Origin: Promethearchaeota archaeon
GTDB lineage: Archaea > Asgardarchaeota > Lokiarchaeia > Sigyniarchaeales > SOKP01
DNA length: 35,132 nucleotides
Direction: 5' to 3'
Assembly (NCBI GenBank): GCA_013375485.1
Contig: JABXKB010000009.1
Coordinates: 1 to 35,132, forward strand
Part shown: positions 10,458 through 17,169 of the stretch, piece after piece
How positions within the stretch are numbered: position 1 is the stretch's first letter
Layout: every line of letters starts with the position of its first letter
Made by a program: the position numbers and the translations under genes
The notes under the pieces: model-generated
Told to the model about the DNA's origin: nothing
What the model saw: the letters and a program-made list of their open reading frames with translations, nothing else
Database searches by the model: none

Positions 10458-10625
10458 ATGAGAAAAAAGAACACAAGACTTGTTGCTAAAAAAGAAAAGC
10501 CAATCATAAGAAAAAACCAAGAAACAGGTTTATACGAAGCCTATTTAGGTGAGAAAATTGTTTGTGCAGAAACAGTTGAAAGAGCTATATTTGATTGGTG
10601 GAAAAAGTACGGTGGAGGCGGATGA
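10458..10625 (+). CDS. Small hypothetical protein (55 aa)
   Basis: ATG at 10458, stop TGA 10623-10625: MRKKNTRLVAKKEKPIIRKNQETGLYEAYLGEKIVCAETVERAIFDWWKKYGGGG. Abuts the LRR gene. Not in the supplied ORF track (below its length cut-off). Confidence 0.45.
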   Translation: MRKKNTRLVAKKEKPIIRKNQETGLYEAYLGEKIVCAETVERAIFDWWKKYGGGG

Positions 10626-10636
10626 TGTAAATAAAT

Positions 10637-10653
10637 TAAGTCAGTTTGACTTA
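10637..10653. terminator. Candidate terminator hairpin between convergent genes
   Basis: Perfect inverted repeat TAAGTCA-gtt-TGACTTA at the junction of convergent genes. Leftward it is followed by the T-rich run AATTTATTT. Confidence 0.4.
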
Positions 10654-11046
10654 TTCACTAAAATCTACTTTTAGATTCTTGCTTTCATATCCTTTTGACT
10701 TTATTTCGTCAAAGTGTTTAGCTCCATTTCTTTTTTCTGAGTAATCTTTAAAGGTTTTTTCTCTAACTGGGTCAATACCTCCATTGGCCTCTGCTCTCTT
10801 TTGGCTCATTTCTTTACTGTAATCCATCATATCTCCAAAACTACCCTTTTTATTGGCGGTTGATTCAACAAACTGTTTAGAGCTATATGGGTCGATTTGA
10901 GAGTCTATAGATGCATTTGGTATAGTGAATACCCTTTTCCATTCAAGTCCCTCAGAATCAAAATAAACGTGCTTATCGTTCATTCCTTGAACTACTTCTG
11001 TATACTCTTCTAGTTCTGGATGTTTGTATATGTAAATAGGTGGCAT
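10651..11046 (-). CDS. Conserved-looking phage protein, weakly FmdB-like N-terminus (MPPIYIYKHPEL)
   Basis: 131-aa ORF with its own consensus-like promoter (TTGAAA-17-TATAAT). N-terminus resembles FmdB-type 'MPxYxY' starts but has no zinc-ligand cysteines. Confidence 0.5.
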   Translation of the reverse strand: MPPIYIYKHPELEEYTEVVQGMNDKHVYFDSEGLEWKRVFTIPNASIDSQIDPYSSKQFVESTANKKGSFGDMMDYSKEMSQKRAEANGGIDPVREKTFKDYSEKRNGAKHFDEIKSKGYESKNLKVDFSE

Positions 11047-11051
11047 ACTTT

Positions 11052-11080
11052 ATTATACACAAACGGGCGCAGTATTTCAA
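11052..11080 (-). promoter_or_regulatory. Sigma70-like promoter for the 10651-11046 gene
   Basis: On the minus strand: TTGAAA (11075-11080), 17-nt spacer, TATAAT (11052-11057), then 5 nt to the ATG (11046-11044). Confidence 0.6.
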
Positions 11081-11089
11081 CTGCACCCG
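11064..11089 (-). terminator. Candidate rho-independent terminator downstream of hsp20
   Basis: CGGGTGCAGT-tgaaat-ACTGCGCCCG (10-bp stem, one G.U) followed by TTTGTGT on the minus strand. Confidence 0.5.
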
Positions 11090-11124
11090 CTTGAATTAAC
11101 AACAATATATGTAACAAAGAAATT

Positions 11125-11445
11125 TTATTGAATTTTAATAGCGAATGACTCTTTGATTTGTTTCTTCGGCATGGTTACAGTCAATAGCCCATTCGACATT
11201 TTTGATGTTATGTCTTCTGGAGATACGAGGTCATTAAGGGAGATTGAGAATGTTTTCTTCTTTTCTCCTTTACTGGCTTCAATTTTAAGTATATCTTTAT
11301 TAGCGGTAATGTCAACATCCTTTTTAGCAAAACCAGCCAATTCAAATTCGGCTGTGTAAACATCATCGCTGCTCTTGATCCACTGGCAATTCCGTGGATA
11401 AGCCCGTTTGTCTGGTTTGAATAGTTCTTCAAATAATGTAGTCAT
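11125..11445 (-). CDS. Small heat shock protein, Hsp20/alpha-crystallin family
   Basis: 106 aa. YTAEFELAGFAKKDVDITANKDILKIEASK...NGLLTVTMPKK matches the alpha-crystallin domain pattern (ELPGF.kedv.v...L.I...; G.L.v.lPk). Confidence 0.85.
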   Translation of the reverse strand: MTTLFEELFKPDKRAYPRNCQWIKSSDDVYTAEFELAGFAKKDVDITANKDILKIEASKGEKKKTFSISLNDLVSPEDITSKMSNGLLTVTMPKKQIKESFAIKIQ

Positions 11446-11484
11446 AATATCTTACTATTGCATATACCGTGCCAATTAAAAAAC

Positions 11485-12543
11485 CTAGGAAATATGGGAT
11501 AAAATAGAGTCTACTGTGTTTGAATAGGTAAACTTGTCTGCTAATTTTTGTCCATCTGTGTTGATTTGTCCTACCTTTTTTTCGGCTTCTTCCATAGCTG
11601 AAATGATTTGATCTTGTTCCCAATCAAAGAAAACACCTTGATTAAAGTCCCTTCCTTTAGCAAAGAATCTCCCGTCATAACACTCGAAAGTTCCAGATGG
11701 TTCTATTAAAATAGAATTTTGTTCGTTTGCCCAATCCTTATGAGAAGTTGCATTTAAAACAATACTCCATTTTCCCAAGCAAGTAGCATTAAAAGCTGGC
11801 AAGTTCCAACCCTCTCCTCCAGAAAGACCTGTAAGATCAATATCAATTGCATTAAGCAATTCATTAACTTGATCATTCTTTTTAAGGAAAGGTATTAAAT
11901 TAATGTTATTGTATCTTTCTCCTTCAAGAGCCATGTTTATCGTATTTATTAATTCTTCCTTTTCTAAAAACGGATTATTTATTAAACAAGATAATTGGTA
12001 CTTGCTGTTATTGCCATACTTTTTAGCCCAAGTGTTAATGATTTTAGCCGTATGTTTTCTTTTCTCCATTTTACCAAACAAACCAAAATGAGTTACATCA
12101 CTTAGATATGTTTTTTTGGTTTCAAAGAAGTCTTTATCGAAACCAAGTGGGGCATGTGGGCTACTGAATTGATCTCCAGCGTATTTAGAACTGAAAATAG
12201 TTTCTGTTTGGGCGTTACAAATCTTACGTTCTACATCTGTAGGCTCGCTACATTCATAAAACGTATAAAGATATTGGTTTGAGTTTTTTCTATTTTCAGC
12301 GCCATTAAGATGCCAAATCTTTAAGCTCGGTACGCTTGAATTAAGATAGTCGTACCTGTTATTGATGGCGTCTTCAATTCTGGATTTTAAATTCAAATCA
12401 AGATCGTAAGCAGAAAGATCTACGTCTTGATTCATTGGAAAAATTCCAAAATCAACATCCTTTTCAATAAACTCTCTTATAAAATTATAAGAGACATTAC
12501 CAAAACTAAGGCTGTTTAATGGCGCTTCTAATAGAATTTTCAT
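11485..12543 (-). CDS. Glycosyltransferase, GT-B/family-4-like
   Basis: 352 aa. C-terminal LTGLSGGEGWNLPAFNATCLGKWSIVLNATSHKDW resembles the GT4-type 'sr.EGfglp.lEamA.G.pvi.s' region. Confidence 0.6.
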   Translation of the reverse strand: MKILLEAPLNSLSFGNVSYNFIREFIEKDVDFGIFPMNQDVDLSAYDLDLNLKSRIEDAINNRYDYLNSSVPSLKIWHLNGAENRKNSNQYLYTFYECSEPTDVERKICNAQTETIFSSKYAGDQFSSPHAPLGFDKDFFETKKTYLSDVTHFGLFGKMEKRKHTAKIINTWAKKYGNNSKYQLSCLINNPFLEKEELINTINMALEGERYNNINLIPFLKKNDQVNELLNAIDIDLTGLSGGEGWNLPAFNATCLGKWSIVLNATSHKDWANEQNSILIEPSGTFECYDGRFFAKGRDFNQGVFFDWEQDQIISAMEEAEKKVGQINTDGQKLADKFTYSNTVDSILSHIS

Positions 12544-12914
12544 TAAAACGGAATATCTTCGTCTGAGCCTCCTACAGATACAGTCTCTTTCTCTTGAGAA
12601 CCGTCTTCCGACTTTTGGCTTGATGGGAGAAAGGTGAATTCATTGACGCGAATAAAGTTTTTAGAATACTTTTTGCCTTCGTGTTCCCAACTAGAGTATT
12701 TTAATTCTCCTGTAAACAGAATACTTCTGCCTTTTTTGAGGTATTCATTAGCAACCTCTGCTTGCTTACCCCAAAGCTCGGCGTCGATAAAACATTTTTC
12801 TTTTGATCTATCGCTAGAGATGCACACGCGAATGTGGCAAACCTTGTTGTCTTTGAAGTTTCTTACTTCTGGATCTGTTACCAGATAACCTGCTGATGTT
12901 ATTGTATTATACAT
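12543..12914 (-). CDS. ssb: Single-stranded DNA-binding protein
   Basis: 123 aa. OB-fold SSB pattern (MYNTITSAGYLVTDPEVRNF...CFIDAELWGKQAEVANEYLKKGRSILFTGELKYSSW) with the acidic C-terminal tail DEDIPF. Confidence 0.92.
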   Translation of the reverse strand: MYNTITSAGYLVTDPEVRNFKDNKVCHIRVCISSDRSKEKCFIDAELWGKQAEVANEYLKKGRSILFTGELKYSSWEHEGKKYSKNFIRVNEFTFLPSSQKSEDGSQEKETVSVGGSDEDIPF

Positions 12915-13491
12915 AGTCTTTTTGTATTTGTTTCTTTACCTTATTGATAAATCTGTTGTGTATTGTTATTACCCACTGGATACTCAAACCAAGCTCTTCG
13001 GCGGCTTTTCTCCAAGGTGTTAATTTATTATTGCTCGTATTGTATCGAATGTCAATGATTTTTTTTATTCTTTCATCTTCTTCATTATCGAGCATTTTAT
13101 TAAAGATGTCAATAGCTTCTGCAGCTAAAGCAAAATTACTAGGGTTGTCAAGGGAATTTTGATCGTTTTTAATATCTTTTAATACCTCTAAACTTACTGG
13201 TTTATATTTTTTATCTTTACTTATGGCGTTTAAACATTTCCATCTGGTTTTATTAGCTAAAAATGTAGAAAACTTGGTGTTTTTACTCGGATCATATTGT
13301 AACGCTGATTCGTATATAACGAATTGTTTGTCTTCAAGAAAAAAATCTCTATCTATGATAGCATTAGGTGATTTTGAAAATTTATCCACCACATATTGAT
13401 AAACCCCAGAATGTCTCTCTATTAATTCCGACAGTGAATCACTGTTGTTTTCTGTTTTTATTTTATTTATAAGTGACAAGTCGCTTTCCAT
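12907..13491 (-). CDS. Sigma-70-family-like RNA polymerase sigma factor
   Basis: 194 aa. Region-2-like LIERHSGVYQYVVDKF...ALQYDPSKNTKFSTFLANKTRWKCLNAI and region-4-like C-terminal HTH (TPWRKAAEELGLSIQWVITIHNRFINKVKKQI). Confidence 0.72.
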   Translation of the reverse strand: MESDLSLINKIKTENNSDSLSELIERHSGVYQYVVDKFSKSPNAIIDRDFFLEDKQFVIYESALQYDPSKNTKFSTFLANKTRWKCLNAISKDKKYKPVSLEVLKDIKNDQNSLDNPSNFALAAEAIDIFNKMLDNEEDERIKKIIDIRYNTSNNKLTPWRKAAEELGLSIQWVITIHNRFINKVKKQIQKDYV

Positions 13492-14072
13492 TTTTTATAT
13501 ATATCTATATTTATAAGTTTATCAAGAATTTCATTTGAAGTCAAGAATATTAATTTGGGGTCTTCAAAAGTTGTAGTGTGAAATCTAAGATCAACAACTC
13601 TAGAAAGCTTCTTGTTGTTTTCCTCTTCGTATTTATTAGCTGGATTTACTCCATCCCTTTCTATGAATATGCTCAATCCTCCCATCTCCTTTATCCAGTT
13701 TATCTCATTTTCAAACCTTACATCAGTTATTATATTAACACAATCAGAGCATAGATTATTGTTTAATTTTTCTATCCATATATTATCGTTTATAGACCTC
13801 ATTATATCTGTTCCCCAGCAAACAAGAAATGGACGTATGAGTTTCTTTTGCTCTTCGTCTTCGGTAAAAGCAGAAATTCCTGTTTTTTCTATTAAAAAAC
13901 CATTAACAGATTCTTTTAGTTCGTTAGCAAATGATAATACTTTTGATTTAATACCTTGCTCCTTAAGTATCTCAACTATATTATTAGCGAGTGTATCCTT
14001 GCCAGATCTTGCATTTCCGCAAATTCCTATAATTTTTTGATCAAAATCTTTTGGTGTTGTAGATTTTCTCAT
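13467..14072 (-). CDS. Deoxynucleoside monophosphate kinase
   Basis: 201 aa. P-loop IIGICGNARSGKDTLANNI, then FLVCWGTDIMRSINDNIWIEKL and ITDVRFENEINWIKEMGG, typical of phage dNMP kinases. Confidence 0.82.
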   Translation of the reverse strand: MRKSTTPKDFDQKIIGICGNARSGKDTLANNIVEILKEQGIKSKVLSFANELKESVNGFLIEKTGISAFTEDEEQKKLIRPFLVCWGTDIMRSINDNIWIEKLNNNLCSDCVNIITDVRFENEINWIKEMGGLSIFIERDGVNPANKYEEENNKKLSRVVDLRFHTTTFEDPKLIFLTSNEILDKLINIDIYKKWKATCHL

Positions 14073-14079
14073 GAGCTAT

Positions 14080-14108
14080 ATCGTAAACTATTTTACGATG
14101 AACGTCAA
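14080..14108 (-). promoter_or_regulatory. Leftward promoter of the dNMP kinase operon with an 18-bp operator-like dyad
   Basis: Minus strand: TTGACG (14103-14108), 17-nt spacer, TACGAT (14080-14085). The perfect dyad TCGTAAA-ctat-TTTACGA (14081-14098) lies over the spacer and -10. Confidence 0.6.
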
Positions 14109-14158
14109 GTTTTTTCAACATATTTCTTTTAAAATTTAAAATGCCAAGAATTTGGCTT

Positions 14159-14184
14159 ATTTATTAAAACTTGTTTTAATAAAT
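14159..14184. repeat. Perfect AT-rich inverted repeat (12-bp arms, 2-nt loop)
   Basis: ATTTATTAAAAC-TT-GTTTTAATAAAT read directly. Confidence 0.8.
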
Positions 14185-14252
14185 TAATATCGTACAGTAT
14201 ACGCTTTACGAGTACCTTAATTAAGGTTGTAAAGTACATTACGCTTTCGTAA

Positions 14253-14281
14253 AGTATACGATTTACTGTTTCGCGTTTCAA
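14253..14281 (-). promoter_or_regulatory. Leftward sigma70-like promoter
   Basis: Minus strand: TTGAAA (14276-14281), 17-nt spacer, TATACT (14253-14258). The -10 lies in the dyad TCGTA-aagta-TACGA (14247-14261). Confidence 0.5.
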
Positions 14282-14294
14282 ACTCGTACAGTTT

Positions 14295-14322
14295 ATTATA
14301 CGGGTATTTTTTAATCTGTCAA
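14295..14322 (-). promoter_or_regulatory. Leftward consensus sigma70 promoter
   Basis: Minus strand: TTGACA (14317-14322), 16-nt spacer, TATAAT (14295-14300). Overlaps the TCGTA-N10-TACG dyad (14284-14302). Confidence 0.6.
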
Positions 14323-14384
14323 GTTTTTTTTTCGAAAATCTTAAAATTTTTTTTTCAACTAAAAAAGTTTGCTAAATTTTCATG

Positions 14385-14412
14385 TTGACTGTGACCTATT
14401 TTTTGCTAAAGT
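14385..14412 (+). promoter_or_regulatory. Rightward extended -10 promoter for the nrd block
   Basis: TTGACT (14385-14390), 16-nt spacer, TGcTAAAGT (-10 at 14407-14412). Predicted TSS about 14418-14420, giving a leader of about 72 nt. Confidence 0.5.
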
Positions 14413-14491
14413 GTAATTTAGATCAGCGAGTGAAACTATTGGTAAAAATGCCTAGCTCGACATCTTGAAACCTAATTAACTAAACAAAAAA

Positions 14492-15466
14492 ATGAGTATA
14501 TTTGACGAACAAACATCCAGAAAACCAAATCTTTATCCTTGGACAGAAATGTTCATTCAATCAATGCATAATGGTTTTTGGACCGATAAAGAGTTTGATT
14601 TTAAGTCAGATATACATAACTTTAAAACTTCACTTACTGATCAAGAAAGAGAAATTATTGTTCGTACTTTGAGTGCTATTGGACAAATAGAAGTAGCCGT
14701 AAAAACATTTTGGGCTAAACTTGGGGAGAATTTACCACATCCTTCACTTCAAGATCTTGGTTATGTAATGGCGAACACAGAAGTTATTCACAATAACGCC
14801 TATGAAAGGCTTCTTTCCGTGCTTGAAATGGAGGATATTTTTGAAGAGAACTTGAAGCTTGACTGGATTCAAGGAAGGGTTAAATACTTAAAGAAGTATA
14901 CCCATAGGTTTTATAAGGATTCAAAGAAGCAATATTTATATGCTCTTATTTTGTTTACGCTGTTTGTCGAGAATGTTTCTTTGTTTAGTCAGTTCTATGT
15001 TATCAACTGGTTTGCAAGATTTAAGAACGTTCTTAAAGACACCGACCAGCAGGTAAAATATACCCGTAATGAAGAAGATATCCACGCTAAAGTTGGGGCT
15101 AGGATTATTAACACCATTCGTGCAGAGTATCCAGATCTTTTTGATCAAGAATTAATGGATCGTATTGCTCATGAAGCAGAACAAGCTTACGTGGCTGAAG
15201 CCAAGATCATTGATTGGATGGTTAATGGTATTGACGAAGAAGGTTTATCTGCTGACATTCTAAAAGAGTTCGTTAAGAATAGAATCAATGAATCTCTTGA
15301 TATGATTGGATTTAATCCCGTTTTTGATGTTGACAAAAGTAAATTATCGCCTACAATATGGTTTGACGAGGAACTTTTGGGAGACAATATGACAGACTTC
15401 TTTCATGGAAGACCTGTTGAATACTCCAAAAAGGACAAGTCATTCTCTGAAGACGAACTCTTTTAA
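14492..15466 (+). CDS. nrdB: Class I ribonucleotide reductase, small (beta) subunit
   Basis: 324 aa. R2 ligand motifs IGQIEVAVKTFW, NTEVIHNNAY (candidate radical Tyr), LFVENVSLF, RNEEDIHAKVG. Confidence 0.92.
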   Translation: MSIFDEQTSRKPNLYPWTEMFIQSMHNGFWTDKEFDFKSDIHNFKTSLTDQEREIIVRTLSAIGQIEVAVKTFWAKLGENLPHPSLQDLGYVMANTEVIHNNAYERLLSVLEMEDIFEENLKLDWIQGRVKYLKKYTHRFYKDSKKQYLYALILFTLFVENVSLFSQFYVINWFARFKNVLKDTDQQVKYTRNEEDIHAKVGARIINTIRAEYPDLFDQELMDRIAHEAEQAYVAEAKIIDWMVNGIDEEGLSADILKEFVKNRINESLDMIGFNPVFDVDKSKLSPTIWFDEELLGDNMTDFFHGRPVEYSKKDKSFSEDELF

Positions 15467-15474
15467 TACACAAA

Positions 15475-17130
15475 ATGGATAAAAAAATATACTGGCTGAA
15501 TAGAAATTCTAGACAATTTCTAAGTAGAGGTTATCTGACCGAAGGTGAAACGGCAGAATCAAGAATAGAAGATATAGCTAGAACAGCTGAAAAAAAATTA
15601 AAGTATATAGGTTTTGCTGATAAATTTATTGACTATATGCATAGAGGTTTTTATTCCTTAAGTTCTCCAGTATGGAGCAACTTTGGGCGTGAAAGAGGAT
15701 TGCCTATTTCTTGTTTTGGTTCTTATATCGAAGATACTCTTGAGTCTATCACTGGAGACAAACTTGCCGAAGTATCTATGATGACAAAACATGGCGGAGG
15801 AACTTCTGGTTACTTTGGTGATTTAAGGGCAAGAGGGGCATCTATTGGTCAGCAAGAAGGCACAAGCACTGGTTCAGTCCATTTTATGGAGCTTTACGAA
15901 AAACTCATGGAGGTTGTTTCTCAAGGTAACGTAAGGCGTGGTAGCTTTGCCGCTTATCTTCCTATTGATCACGGTGATATTGAGGAGTTTCTTAAGATCC
16001 GTGGCGATGGTCATGAGATCCAAAAAATGAGTATTGGCGTATGTGTTCCAGATAATTTTATGGACGCCATGATTGAAGGAGACAAAGAGAACAGAAGAAT
16101 TTGGGGTCTTGTTCTTAAAAAGAAATTTGAGAGTGGCTATCCTTATATATTTTTCTCTGATAATGCAAACAATCAAGCCCCGCAAGTATACAAAGATAAA
16201 GGGAAAAAGATACTCGCCTCAAATCTTTGTTCTGAAATTATGTTGTCTTCCTCACCAGATGAAAGCTTTGTCTGTTGTTTATCTAGTTTAAATCTGGAAA
16301 AATGGGACGAACTAGTTGAGACTGACGCAGTAGAGACAATGGTTTATTTCCTTGATGCTGTAATGTCTGAGTTTATAGATAAAACAGAAGGTGTAAAATA
16401 CATGGAAGCTCCAAGGAATTTTGCGATTAGACAAAGAGCTTTGGGAATGGGAGCATTGGGTTGGCACTCTTATCTGCAATCCAAGATGATCCCATTTGAA
16501 TCAATGGAGGCTAAAATGGCAAATGCCTCTATCTGGCAGATCATCAGAGAACGAGCAGACAAAGCAACGACAGAATTAGCTATAGATTTTGGTGAGCCAG
16601 AACTTCTTGAGGGTTATGGGCGTAGAAATGTGACCACATTAGCCATTGCCCCGACCACTTCTAGTTCATTCATTCTTGGTCAAGTTTCCCCAAGCATTGA
16701 ACCACTAAAGTCTAACTACTTTGTTAAAGACCTTGCTAAAGGCAAGTTCACCTACAAGAACCCCTACCTCAGAAAACTTCTGACCAAGAAAAAACAAAAC
16801 ACAGAAGAAACCTGGAGGTCTATTCTCGTTCATGGAGGGTCTGTTCAACATTTAGATTTTTTGGATCAAGAAGAAAAAGATGTATTCAAAACATTTGGCG
16901 AGATTTCTCAGAAAGAAGTCGTTATACAAGCTGCTCAAAGACAAAAGTATATAGATCAGGGCCAATCTCTTAATATAGTTGTTCCACCAAGCACACCCCC
17001 TAGAGAAGTAAACCAACTTATGATATTTGCTTGGGAGCAAGGAATCAAATCTTTATATTACCAAAGAGGAGCAAATCCAGCCCAAGAGCTTGCAAGATCA
17101 ATAAACCAATGCGCTTCTTGCGAAGGTTAA
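15475..17130 (+). CDS. nrdA: Class I ribonucleotide reductase, large (alpha) subunit, compact
   Basis: 551 aa. GLPISCFG, NLCSEI, FVCCLSSLNL, APTTSSSFILGQVSPSIEP, KSLYYQRG and C-terminal CASCEG cover the catalytic and redox positions. No N-terminal ATP-cone. Confidence 0.92.
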   Translation: MDKKIYWLNRNSRQFLSRGYLTEGETAESRIEDIARTAEKKLKYIGFADKFIDYMHRGFYSLSSPVWSNFGRERGLPISCFGSYIEDTLESITGDKLAEVSMMTKHGGGTSGYFGDLRARGASIGQQEGTSTGSVHFMELYEKLMEVVSQGNVRRGSFAAYLPIDHGDIEEFLKIRGDGHEIQKMSIGVCVPDNFMDAMIEGDKENRRIWGLVLKKKFESGYPYIFFSDNANNQAPQVYKDKGKKILASNLCSEIMLSSSPDESFVCCLSSLNLEKWDELVETDAVETMVYFLDAVMSEFIDKTEGVKYMEAPRNFAIRQRALGMGALGWHSYLQSKMIPFESMEAKMANASIWQIIRERADKATTELAIDFGEPELLEGYGRRNVTTLAIAPTTSSSFILGQVSPSIEPLKSNYFVKDLAKGKFTYKNPYLRKLLTKKKQNTEETWRSILVHGGSVQHLDFLDQEEKDVFKTFGEISQKEVVIQAAQRQKYIDQGQSLNIVVPPSTPPREVNQLMIFAWEQGIKSLYYQRGANPAQELARSINQCASCEG

Positions 17131-17169
17131 TTTTCATTTTTTTAAAAATTTAGTGTATTATTCAACATA

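Larger units (their letters stand above)
14073..14491. promoter_or_regulatory. Divergent intergenic control region with clustered dyads and promoters
   Basis: No ORF. Contains several TCGTA...TACGA dyads, leftward sigma70-like promoters, a rightward extended -10 promoter, and AT-rich hairpins. Confidence 0.75.

Noticed and set aside
11429-11623. 64-aa minus-strand ORF with a hydrophobic C-terminus (LYFIPYFLGFLIGTVYAIVRYYDYII) between the GT and hsp20
   Set aside because: Overlaps the 3' end of the GT gene out of frame for most of its length, with no good start near the hydrophobic part. A small membrane protein is possible but unsupported.
13612-14040. 142-aa plus-strand ORF inside the dNMP kinase gene
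   Set aside because: Antisense shadow ORF of a clear P-loop kinase; Ser/Leu/Ile-rich translation typical of spurious frames.
14073-14360. CRISPR array or tRNA gene in the repeat-rich intergenic region
   Set aside because: The repeated elements are short dyads at irregular spacing, with no repeat-spacer periodicity and no cloverleaf or CCA-like end.
15874-16185. 103-aa minus-strand ORF inside nrdA
   Set aside because: Antisense to a highly conserved enzyme; no family resemblance.
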